64,000 bases of DNA, taken from Deferribacteraceae bacterium UBA6793. Lineage in GTDB: Bacteria > Chrysiogenota > Deferribacteres > Deferribacterales > Geovibrionaceae. The DNA lies in the NCBI GenBank assembly GCA_002452405.1, contig DKFP01000002.1, forward strand, positions 235,635 through 299,634. Reading direction: 5' to 3'. The translations under genes and the position numbers were made by a program. The notes under the pieces were generated by a model. The model was not told where the DNA came from. It saw nothing but the letters and a program-made list of their open reading frames with translations, and did no database searches. How positions within the stretch are numbered: the first letter of the stretch is position 1; each line of letters begins with the position of its first letter. This document shows, piece by piece, positions 16,657 through 23,822 of the stretch.

Positions 16657-18144
16657 TTACTTCTTGTGGCAAGTGTTACAGGAAGTCTTAGCCTTCCTCT
16701 CTTTGTGACACTTGATGCAAAGTTCGTCGTGGAAGACGTTTTTGGTGCCTTTAACTTCTTTCACTTCAAACTTGAGAACGCCGGGTTCGCTGTGGCAGTC
16801 CGCACATGCAACCCTTTCAGCGTGACCTTTGTGATCAAAGATAACTGCGGGTTTTGTGGGAGCCGGAACGTGACGCTCTGCAAGGTTTATGGTTTCAGAA
16901 CCTTCAAGCATTGCCATGTCTTCGGCAGTGTTCACGGGACCTGCGGGTTTTGCTTCCTCTTTAGGTTCCTCGTGTTTTTTCTGCTGTGCATGTTCCTCTA
17001 CCTTTTCAACAGGCGGAGTCCATGTGTCGATGGCTGTTGCAAGCTCAGTAACCTTGTCAAACATCATATCGAAGTATTCGGGGTTGTGAATGCCTTTTGA
17101 GCCGTCGTTTTCCAGAATACGGAGGATGTTTTTCATTTCATTGTAGACAGCAAGTTTGCCTGCGGGCATACCTTTAATCTGTGCCGCGTATTTGTCACGT
17201 GTGGACTTAGCCTGAGCCAGTTTCTGAACATATGCAGACTGAGTCTCTTTCATAATGTCGCTGTAGCTGGCATCGTGACATGAAGCACAGGTTTCGGGTG
17301 TGGGCAGAGTGGCTGTGTCTGCGTGGCAGTCTGAACACTGAAGATCAGCCATGTACCATGCATCGCCCTTAACAGATTTGGAGTAAGTGCCCTGCTGAAC
17401 GCCTTTCTGCATAGTGTGGCACACTGCGCAGTTGTCGTTTGCAGGAACTTTTGCAACGTTTCTGTTTTCGTCGTGGCATTTGAAGCAGGTTTCCATCTTG
17501 GGTTTATGGTTTTTAACGCCTGCGTGACCGATGCCAAGGTGACAGTCAAAGCAGGTTACGCCTGCCTGATAGTGTTTAAGGTGATCGGGATTAACGCCGA
17601 TGGGACCTTCTTTCATTATATCGGGTCTACCGAATTTTTCACGGTATTCCGGATTCACAACATCGTCGATAGGTCTGAACTCGCCAAGAACCTTGATCAT
17701 AGTGTTGCGTCTGATTTTCCTGTTGAAATCGTCAGAGTGGCAGAAAACGCACGAATCCAGAGATGCGCCATGTGCGGCAGCTTTAGGATCGGTACCGTAT
17801 TCTGTCAGATGCTTAATGACATCTTCTTCAGACGTAAAAATTTCATGATAAAGGCTTCTCATGCCGGCAACAACGTGGGCATCTAAATAACCCTGTATGC
17901 CGGGAGCCCCGTGACAGTCGAGACAGCCAACGCCGACCTCGCTGTGGATACCTTTTCTGAAGGAATAATACTCGCCTCTTACCTCGACAGCCTCTTTCGG
18001 GTGGCAGGTTTTGCAGAACTCAGGCTTGCTTGTAGCATGCATCATCTGCAATGAGCCGTAACCGCCGACCACGATTATCACAGCCAAAATCAAGGTAAAA
18101 ATGAGAGGATCTTTCCTGCTAAACTCTTTCAGCTTTTGCCACAT
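16657..18144 (-). CDS. Membrane-anchored 11-heme cytochrome c with NapC/NirT-like N-terminus
   Basis: 495 residues. One N-terminal membrane helix (IFTLILAVIIVVGGYGSLQ) is followed at once by EFCKTCHPKE, the NapC/NirT-like arrangement. Eleven CxxCH motifs: CKTCH, CLDCH, CVFCH, CFDCH, CFKCH, CAVCH, CSDCH and CASCH in the first 290 residues, then CADCH, CIKCH and CNTCH at the C-terminus. Between the two groups are about 90 heme-free residues with GIHNPEYFDMMFDKV, as in NrfA-type folds, and a Lys/Glu-rich linker (HAQQKKHEEPKEEAKP). Likely a quinol-linked periplasmic electron conduit; acceptor unknown. Its own transcription unit has a strong terminator. Confidence 0.88.
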   Translation of the reverse strand: MWQKLKEFSRKDPLIFTLILAVIIVVGGYGSLQMMHATSKPEFCKTCHPKEAVEVRGEYYSFRKGIHSEVGVGCLDCHGAPGIQGYLDAHVVAGMRSLYHEIFTSEEDVIKHLTEYGTDPKAAAHGASLDSCVFCHSDDFNRKIRRNTMIKVLGEFRPIDDVVNPEYREKFGRPDIMKEGPIGVNPDHLKHYQAGVTCFDCHLGIGHAGVKNHKPKMETCFKCHDENRNVAKVPANDNCAVCHTMQKGVQQGTYSKSVKGDAWYMADLQCSDCHADTATLPTPETCASCHDASYSDIMKETQSAYVQKLAQAKSTRDKYAAQIKGMPAGKLAVYNEMKNILRILENDGSKGIHNPEYFDMMFDKVTELATAIDTWTPPVEKVEEHAQQKKHEEPKEEAKPAGPVNTAEDMAMLEGSETINLAERHVPAPTKPAVIFDHKGHAERVACADCHSEPGVLKFEVKEVKGTKNVFHDELCIKCHKERKAKTSCNTCHKK

Positions 18145-18159
18145 GGCAACCCCCTAGAT

Positions 18160-18196
18160 AAAGCAGAAAGGGCGGACACCCGTTAAATGTCCGCCC
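18160..18196 (-). terminator. Terminator downstream of atpE
   Basis: Minus strand: GGGCGGACA and TGTCCGCCC pair around a TTTAACGGG loop and are followed by a T-rich CTTTCTGCTTT. It closes the hemL-atpZIBE unit. Confidence 0.8.
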
Positions 18197-18213
18197 CATC
18201 ATTATTTTTGATA

Positions 18214-18531
18214 TTATGCAACGAAAAGAAGGATAAGAGCTACAACAAGTGCATAGATAGCAAGTGATTCGATCAGTGCAAGACCGATGATCATTGTTGT
18301 AGAGATTTTACCAGCAGCGCTGGGGTTTCTGGAGATACCTTCAACAGCACCTTTGATAGCGTTACCCTGACCGATACCGGTACCGAGAGCCGCAACACCG
18401 ATAGCAAGACCTGCACCGATGTATTTTGCCCATGAAGCGTCTGCAACAGCACCTGCTTCAGCAGCGGAAGCTACGCCTGCAACTGCGAAAAGTGCAGCAA
18501 CAGAAAGAACGATTCTTACAAGTTTAGACAT
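18214..18531 (-). CDS. atpE: ATP synthase F0 subunit c
   Basis: 105 residues. An apparent cleavable signal (VRIVLSVAALFAVAGVASAAEA) precedes a two-helix hairpin, AALGTGIGQGNAIKGAVEGISRNP and MIIGLALIESLAIYALV. The ion-binding carboxylate is Glu in ALIES, with Gln in GIGQG of helix 1 and Ser after the Glu. A signal-bearing c subunit is known in several phyla. It forms the rotor ring with AtpB as the stator channel. The Gln and Glu-Ser pattern overlaps the Na+ site motif (see findings). Confidence 0.95.
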   Translation of the reverse strand: MSKLVRIVLSVAALFAVAGVASAAEAGAVADASWAKYIGAGLAIGVAALGTGIGQGNAIKGAVEGISRNPSAAGKISTTMIIGLALIESLAIYALVVALILLFVA

Positions 18532-18557
18532 TTTGTCCTCCGTGTTAATTATATCTC

Positions 18558-19232
18558 TTAGTGTGCTTCTTCAAGTGCACCACTGATATAGATCATAGAA
18601 AGCATCATAAATACGTAAGCCTGAAGCAGACCTGTGAAGATGCCCAGAAAGAACATGGGCAGCGGCACAAGGAAAGGAACAAGCATGAAAAGGATGATGA
18701 TAACGAGGTCTTCACCGAAAATGTTACCAAAAAGCCTCATAGACAGAGAAAGGGGTCTTGCAAGGTGCCCGATAAGCTCAATGATGAGCATCAGAGGCGC
18801 AAGCCATGAAACCGGTCCGAGGAAATGTTTAATGTAATGCGAGCCGTGTGTCTTTATACCTATATACTGGTATAAAACAAAAACAACCAGAGCGGGAGCA
18901 ACGGTTGAGTTAAGGTTTGAAGTAGGTGCAAGGAAACCTGGAATCAGACCAAGCAGGTTTGAAAATGCCACATAAAGACCGATACCGAAGATAACGGGAA
19001 TGTAAGGTCTTCCGTGGTGTCCCATAACGTCGTCGCACATTCCGTAGATAGATTTGACCAGAAGTTCAACGGCGTTCTGACCTCTGCCCGGAACTTCAGC
19101 CTTTGCGCGGAGCGCGAAGCTGCCAAGAGCGAGGCATACAAGAACAACTATGAACGTCATGACAACGTGCCAGTAGGTATGGGAAAAGCCCATGCCGAAG
19201 AGCATGGATACATTAAGCGGGTGTTCCATCAT
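18558..19232 (-). CDS. atpB: ATP synthase F0 subunit a
   Basis: 224 residues, five to six membrane helices. The essential stator Arg lies in ARPLSLSMRLFGNIFGED. SNLLGLIPGF and GLLQAYVFMMLSMIYI are further conserved helices. Forms the ion half-channels against the c ring. It overlaps the atpI stop by 20 bp and is followed by atpE after 26 bp. F1 genes and subunit b are not in the window, so F0 and F1 are split, as in several deep-branching phyla. Confidence 0.95.
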   Translation of the reverse strand: MMEHPLNVSMLFGMGFSHTYWHVVMTFIVVLVCLALGSFALRAKAEVPGRGQNAVELLVKSIYGMCDDVMGHHGRPYIPVIFGIGLYVAFSNLLGLIPGFLAPTSNLNSTVAPALVVFVLYQYIGIKTHGSHYIKHFLGPVSWLAPLMLIIELIGHLARPLSLSMRLFGNIFGEDLVIIILFMLVPFLVPLPMFFLGIFTGLLQAYVFMMLSMIYISGALEEAH

Positions 19233-19581
19233 TCTTCCCCTTTATATTGTTATATATCGCAACAATCGGCACACACACGGGCAGGATAGTAAGCCCGACC
19301 AGCATACCTGTAACGTTTAAATTAAGCGGCACTATACAGTACCACGCAAACACGCCAGAAGCCAGAAGCCTGAACATTCCCCAGAGAACCATCAGACCCG
19401 CCCTGCCTTCGTCAACAACTCTCCGCACCCCCTTTGAAAGGTAACGGAAGTTTACAGCACCCAGCAGAAAACCCGCCACAATGCCGTTACAAAACACAGG
19501 TTCAAATAGAAACGTGAATACTGTATACAATATTCCGCAAAAAATCAATGACAGAATTAATATTTTATTTTCGATCTTCAT
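19213..19581 (-). CDS. atpI: ATP synthase protein I (AtpI-like)
   Basis: 122 residues with four membrane helices (ILILSLIFCGILYTVFTFLF, IVAGFLLGAVNFRYLSKGV, VLWGMFRLLASGVFAWYCI and MLVGLTILPVCVPIVAIY). Position directly before atpB and after atpZ, with overlaps at both ends, identifies it as the subunit-I-type assembly protein for the c ring. Sequence identity of this family is low, so context carries the call. Confidence 0.85.
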   Translation of the reverse strand: MKIENKILILSLIFCGILYTVFTFLFEPVFCNGIVAGFLLGAVNFRYLSKGVRRVVDEGRAGLMVLWGMFRLLASGVFAWYCIVPLNLNVTGMLVGLTILPVCVPIVAIYNNIKGKNDGTPA

Positions 19582-19807
19582 CGTCTAACAAGTCGGTCTT
19601 CTTCAGAAAGTAAACCATGTTTTTAAATCCGGCTATTATCCCGCAGATGAGAAACAGCAGAAAAAGCCATGGTTTCGTGCCGAATGTTTTGTCCAGCCAC
19701 CAGCCCATGGCGCCGCCGATGATAACCGAGAACGCCAGTGATGTACCCACCGAGCTGGCGTTCGCCATTGTTTTTACAAACTTGTCCACCTCTCTCTTTT
19801 TCGACAT
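19565..19807 (-). CDS. atpZ: AtpZ-type F0F1 ATPase accessory protein
   Basis: 80 residues with two membrane helices (FSVIIGGAMGWWLDKTFGT and WLFLLFLICGIIAGFKNMVYF). GWWLDKTFGTKPWLFLLFLI matches the ATPase_gene1/AtpZ family, which forms a Mg2+/Ca2+-transport or assembly pair with AtpI. The stop overlaps the atpI start by 17 bp. First gene of the F0 cluster behind hemL. Confidence 0.85.
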   Translation of the reverse strand: MSKKREVDKFVKTMANASSVGTSLAFSVIIGGAMGWWLDKTFGTKPWLFLLFLICGIIAGFKNMVYFLKKTDLLDDEDRK

Positions 19808-19823
19808 ATATTATTACGCCGTT

Positions 19824-21089
19824 TTAAAGAGCTTTGAGGCTTTCAAAGTGTGCTTTTGCCGTCTTTTCAAGGTCAGCCTCAGTATGAGCGGATGAAACAA
19901 ACATCGCCTCAAACTGGCTGGGAGCAAGGTTTACGCCACGGTTGAGCATCTCGTGGAAGAACTTGGCATATTTTTTAGTATCAGATTTCATTGCATCCTG
20001 AAAGCTGTCAACGCGTCCCTCTGTGAAAAACATACAAGCGAGCGATTCAACGCGGTTGAAAGCATAATTGAGACCGAGTTTCTTACAGTTGTCAGCCATT
20101 GCGTCGTAAAGAATATCCGACTTTGCTTTAAGATTTTTATAGAAGTCCGGTTCGGACAGTTTTTTAAGCATTGTGGTACCCGCTGCGGTCGCCAGAGGGT
20201 TGCCGGAGAGTGTTCCCGCCTGATAAACGGGTCCTATGGGCGACATCATCTCCATTATCTCGCGTTTTCCGCCGAACGCTCCCACGGGAAGTCCGCCGCC
20301 TATAATCTTGCCCATTGTAGTAATGTCAGGCATCACACCGTAATACTCCTGCGCGCCGCCTTTCGCAATACGGAAGCCTGTGATGACCTCATCGAAAAGA
20401 AGCACTATGCCGTCGCTGTCGCAAGCCTTGCGAAGGTCTGCGAGGAAGCCGTCTTTCGGCAGAACAAGTCCCATATTGCCCGCAACGGGTTCAACAAGAA
20501 GACATGCTATCTGACCCTTATTCTCTGATATCAGTTTCTTAACTGATTCTATGTCGTTGTATTGTGCTATCAGTGTGTGTTTCGCGAAATCTTCCGGCAC
20601 TCCGGGGCTTGAGGGCTGGTTAAATGTCAGAAGTCCGCTACCGGATTTAACGAGCAGACTGTCCGAGTGACCATGGTAGCAGCCTTCAAATTTTATTATT
20701 TTATCGCGTTTCGTATAGGCGCGGGCAAGGCGGATGGCACTCATAAGAGCTTCCGTGCCGGAGCTGACCAGACGCACCATCTCAACGGAGGGAACCATAT
20801 CGCAGATGAGCTTTGCGATGTCCAGTTCAGCCTTTGTGGGCGCACCGAAACTTGTGCCTAGTTCAGCAGCATGTTTAACAGCATTTATTATATCGTCGTC
20901 TGCGTGACCTGTTATCATAGGTCCCCATGAACAGACGTAATCTATATATTCTTTTCCGTCTTCGCTGAAGATTTTAGAGCCTTTTGCGCTTTTAACAATG
21001 ACAGGGTCGCCGCCTACGGAACCGTATGCGCGCACGGGGCTGTTAACGCCGCCGGGAATAAATTTTTTGGATTCTTCGAAGATATTCAT
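19824..21089 (-). CDS. hemL: Glutamate-1-semialdehyde 2,1-aminomutase
   Basis: 421 residues. Class III PLP aminotransferase with GGVNSPVRAYGSVGG at the start, EGCYHGHSDSLLVKSG, LLFDEVITGFR and the PLP lysine in ITTMGKIIGGGLPVGAFGG. Makes 5-aminolevulinate in the C5 heme pathway, which fits the heavy c-heme load of neighbouring genes. ATG 21089 was preferred because GGGAG sits six bases upstream; a longer in-frame extension lacks homology. The atpZ start follows by 17 bp, so hemL and the F0 genes are probably one operon. Confidence 0.96.
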   Translation of the reverse strand: MNIFEESKKFIPGGVNSPVRAYGSVGGDPVIVKSAKGSKIFSEDGKEYIDYVCSWGPMITGHADDDIINAVKHAAELGTSFGAPTKAELDIAKLICDMVPSVEMVRLVSSGTEALMSAIRLARAYTKRDKIIKFEGCYHGHSDSLLVKSGSGLLTFNQPSSPGVPEDFAKHTLIAQYNDIESVKKLISENKGQIACLLVEPVAGNMGLVLPKDGFLADLRKACDSDGIVLLFDEVITGFRIAKGGAQEYYGVMPDITTMGKIIGGGLPVGAFGGKREIMEMMSPIGPVYQAGTLSGNPLATAAGTTMLKKLSEPDFYKNLKAKSDILYDAMADNCKKLGLNYAFNRVESLACMFFTEGRVDSFQDAMKSDTKKYAKFFHEMLNRGVNLAPSQFEAMFVSSAHTEADLEKTAKAHFESLKAL

Positions 21090-21424
21090 CGTCATCTCCC
21101 GAAATAGATTTGTGCAGATAATACAAGATATGGATGCGTCTCTCAACTGTTAACTTGGAAACGCGCGCATTTTAATCCCCGCACAGGATTTCACCTGAGA
21201 ATATATAATGAATTAACTAAACTTTCTATTTCCGGAAAAACAATATAGCTAGCATCGCAATTACTACGTTTTTACAGATATAAAAAAATTTAAGCCTTTT
21301 ATTATAAGATAAATAGACCTTAGTCGATTAAAATTCCATGCAATTAATGTTGCGCACCTTATGAACCATGGTAAAATTCATCCACAGGGTGACACTTATT
21401 TTTTTGCTTATTGGAGGCTCCTGC
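21090..21424. other. AT-rich divergent intergenic region, hemL / hydrogenase 1
   Basis: 335 bp between the divergent starts of hemL and the hydrogenase-chemoreceptor operon. It is distinctly AT-rich from about 21190 to 21345 and must carry both promoters. No clear sigma-70, sigma-54 (GG-N10-GC) or sigma-28 (TAAA-N15-GCCGATAA) match was found by eye. The hydrogenase Shine-Dalgarno TTGGAGG lies at 21411-21417. No repeat or small gene seen. Confidence 0.5.
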
Positions 21425-22858
21425 ATGTCGAAAACCATCGCAATCGAGCCGCTGACACGGATTGAAGGGCATCTCAAGGTTGAAACGCACACCGATAACC
21501 AGAGAGTGACCGACGCCTTTATCAGCGGACAGATGTACCGCGGCTTTGAAAAATTCCTTGAAAACAGACATCCGGTTGACGCGGCGAGAATAGCCCAGAG
21601 AGTGTGCGGCGTGTGCCACGAGGTTCATGGCGTTGCGTCTGTTATCGCACTGGAAGATCTTTACAACAATCCTTCTCCCCGAAACGGACATATTCTGCGG
21701 GATATGATTCTCGGTCTTCACCTTATCACAGACCATTTTCTTCATTTTTATACTCTTTGCGTACCGGATTTCGTGGATTTCACGCAAATACTTAACTATA
21801 ACGGCGGGGACACGGAGATTCTGGCACTTAAAAACTGGGTTGCAAAAACCAAACCTCAGTTCGTTCTGAAACGTAACGCCGGAAACTATATAACGCACAC
21901 CTCAACGGCACTCGGTATCGTTGCGAACTATTTTCAGGCGCTGAAGATACGCAGCATGGGTGCTTCCGGCATGGCAATAATCGGCGCGAAGGCTCCTTTC
22001 TCCCACGCGGTTCTGCCCGGCGGTATAACCACTGACATAACACCTGATAAGCTGATGTATTATCACAACGTGCTTGAAAAGGTGAAACACTTCACTGTCA
22101 ACTGCTACATACCGGACGTGATGGCGGTTGCGAAGCACTTTAAAGAGTATTTCAATATAGGGGTCAGCTACGGCAACTTCTACTCAAACAAAACCTTCTC
22201 AGCACTGGGCAAGCCTATATTCGAGAGCGGGATCATATTAAACGGCAACAGGGAACCATTTTCCATGGCGAACGTTAAGGAATATCTCGACACCTCGTTT
22301 TACGACGGCAGCGGCAACCCCAACCCTAAGAAGAAGGACGCGTACAGCTGGACAAAATCGCCCAGATATAAGGGCGAACCCGTAGAGGTTGGACCTCTGG
22401 CAAGGCTTATCATCGGCAATAACGGCTATTTCAACGGCATGATGAAAAAGCTGGGGGCACCCGTAAAATCCTCCACCATGGCGCGCCACGTTGCGCGGGC
22501 GGCAGAAACCCGTATCCTCCTTGATCACATGTATAATCTTCTTGATTCATATCGTTTCGGTGAACCGACAATAAGACAGGTGGATTTTGCCAAAAAAGTA
22601 ACCGGAAAAGGCATAGGGCTTTCTCTGGCTGCGCGCGGCGACCTCATCCACCAGATAGAGGCGGTCAACGGCAAGATAACCAGATACAACATGATAGTGC
22701 CAAGCACATGGAACTTCGGTCCCGCGGCGAACGGCAAACGGGGCGTGGTTGAACAGTCTCTGGTCGGAACACCGGTTGCATACAGTTCGGAAAACTCCAT
22801 CGAAGTTGGCAGGGTGATAAGAAGCTATGACCCCTGCACAGCCTGTTCCGTGCATTAA
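21425..22858 (+). CDS. [NiFe] hydrogenase 1 large (catalytic) subunit, no C-terminal extension
   Basis: 477 residues. N-terminal LTRIEGHLKVE, the first Ni-ligand motif RVCGVCHEVH near residue 60 and the last, DPCTACSVH, at the very C-terminus. All four cysteine Ni ligands are present. The stop codon follows the final His directly, so the usual peptide removed by a maturation endopeptidase is absent, as in sensory hydrogenases. ATG 21425 was chosen over an upstream in-frame ATG because GGAGG lies eight bases before it. Large precedes small, the reverse of most uptake operons. Without its own signal it would be exported with the Tat-bearing small subunit. First gene of the hydrogenase-chemoreceptor operon. 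Confidence 0.93.
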   Translation: MSKTIAIEPLTRIEGHLKVETHTDNQRVTDAFISGQMYRGFEKFLENRHPVDAARIAQRVCGVCHEVHGVASVIALEDLYNNPSPRNGHILRDMILGLHLITDHFLHFYTLCVPDFVDFTQILNYNGGDTEILALKNWVAKTKPQFVLKRNAGNYITHTSTALGIVANYFQALKIRSMGASGMAIIGAKAPFSHAVLPGGITTDITPDKLMYYHNVLEKVKHFTVNCYIPDVMAVAKHFKEYFNIGVSYGNFYSNKTFSALGKPIFESGIILNGNREPFSMANVKEYLDTSFYDGSGNPNPKKKDAYSWTKSPRYKGEPVEVGPLARLIIGNNGYFNGMMKKLGAPVKSSTMARHVARAAETRILLDHMYNLLDSYRFGEPTIRQVDFAKKVTGKGIGLSLAARGDLIHQIEAVNGKITRYNMIVPSTWNFGPAANGKRGVVEQSLVGTPVAYSSENSIEVGRVIRSYDPCTACSVH

Positions 22859-22869
22859 GGGGATACATC

Positions 22870-23820
22870 ATGAACATGACAAGACGGCAGTTTCTGGAAA
22901 ACTGCGCAAAGGTTTCATCCATGGTGTTCGGTTCCTGTGTGTTCACCAACGAAATAGCAGAGGGTTTCACACGCCTTGCCGAATCGAAACGCCCCCAGCT
23001 GATATTCATCCAGTCACAATGCTGCACAGGATGCAGCATCTCCGCGACATACGGCAATGAAGAGGATTTTATCAACTTTATAAGCAATATAGTGCGTCTA
23101 CAGGTGCATCCCAACCTCTCTTTCAGTCAGGGTGTCGATTATATGCGCTCCATCATAGAGGTTTCAAATTCAGGTCCATTCTATCTCGTATGTGAAGGCT
23201 CCATCCCCGCCGGAATGAAAGAGGCGTGCATATTCAACGACGAGCCGATGTACGACTATCTCCATAAGCTCATGAAAAAGGCGGCGGCGGTTGTTGCTTC
23301 GGGTACATGCGCCTGCTACGGCGGTATTCCGGCATCCAACCAGAACGTCACCGGAGCCATCCCCATTGACGAATACATGAGGCGGATGAAGGTTAACAAG
23401 CCTCTGATAAAGATTCCGGGATGTCCCATAAACCCGGACAGGCTCCTCGGCACGGTGGCTTACATCGTCGCAACGGGCAAGATACCCGAACTTGTGAAAG
23501 GGGTGCCGAAAAAATACTATCCCGACCTGATACACAACCAGTGCGGACGCTATCAGGCGTTCAATCAGGGACACTATACGAAAAATTTTGAAACGGAAAA
23601 GCTGAACTGTCTGCTGAAAAACGGGTGCAGAGGTCCCGTGACCTATTCCGACTGCCCGACAAGAAGATGGAACGGCAAAGTAAGCGTCTGCATCGAAAGC
23701 AACGCACCATGCATAGGCTGCATACATCAGGAATTTCCGTTCAGAACGGCACTCTACCTTGAGGAAGAGTCATTCAAAGACCTCACATGGTCTGAAATGA
23801 AAAAAAAGATGGAGAAATAG
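22870..23820 (+). CDS. [NiFe] hydrogenase 1 small (Fe-S) subunit with Tat-type signal
   Basis: 316 residues. MTRRQFLENCAKVSSMVFG near the N-terminus matches the twin-arginine S/T-RRxFLK pattern and supports periplasmic location. Cluster ligands: CCTGC near residue 54, GTCACYGG, PGCPINP for the proximal cluster, and HNQCGRY, NCLLKNGCRGP, DCPTRRWN and APCIGC for the distal and medial clusters. Two extra cysteines flank the proximal set (QCCTGC and GTCACYGG), not at the positions of the O2-tolerant six-Cys type. No C-terminal membrane anchor. Starts 12 bp after the large subunit and ends 2 bp before the chemoreceptor gene. Confidence 0.93.
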   Translation: MNMTRRQFLENCAKVSSMVFGSCVFTNEIAEGFTRLAESKRPQLIFIQSQCCTGCSISATYGNEEDFINFISNIVRLQVHPNLSFSQGVDYMRSIIEVSNSGPFYLVCEGSIPAGMKEACIFNDEPMYDYLHKLMKKAAAVVASGTCACYGGIPASNQNVTGAIPIDEYMRRMKVNKPLIKIPGCPINPDRLLGTVAYIVATGKIPELVKGVPKKYYPDLIHNQCGRYQAFNQGHYTKNFETEKLNCLLKNGCRGPVTYSDCPTRRWNGKVSVCIESNAPCIGCIHQEFPFRTALYLEEESFKDLTWSEMKKKMEK

Positions 23821-23822
23821 CC

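Noticed and set aside
21147..21424. Sigma-28 or sigma-54 promoter for the hydrogenase-chemoreceptor operon
   Set aside because: No TAAA-N15-GCCGATAA or GG-N10-GC match was found in the gap.
22830..22858. [NiFeSe] hydrogenase suggested by the nearby selenium gene yedF
   Set aside because: The codon at the selenium position of DPCxxC is TGC (Cys), not an in-frame TGA, and no other in-frame TGA or SECIS-like hairpin was noticed.
22990..23330. O2-tolerant six-cysteine proximal cluster in hydrogenase 1
   Set aside because: The extra cysteines are one position before the first CxxC and inside GTCAC, not at the TCC and WGC positions of O2-tolerant enzymes.
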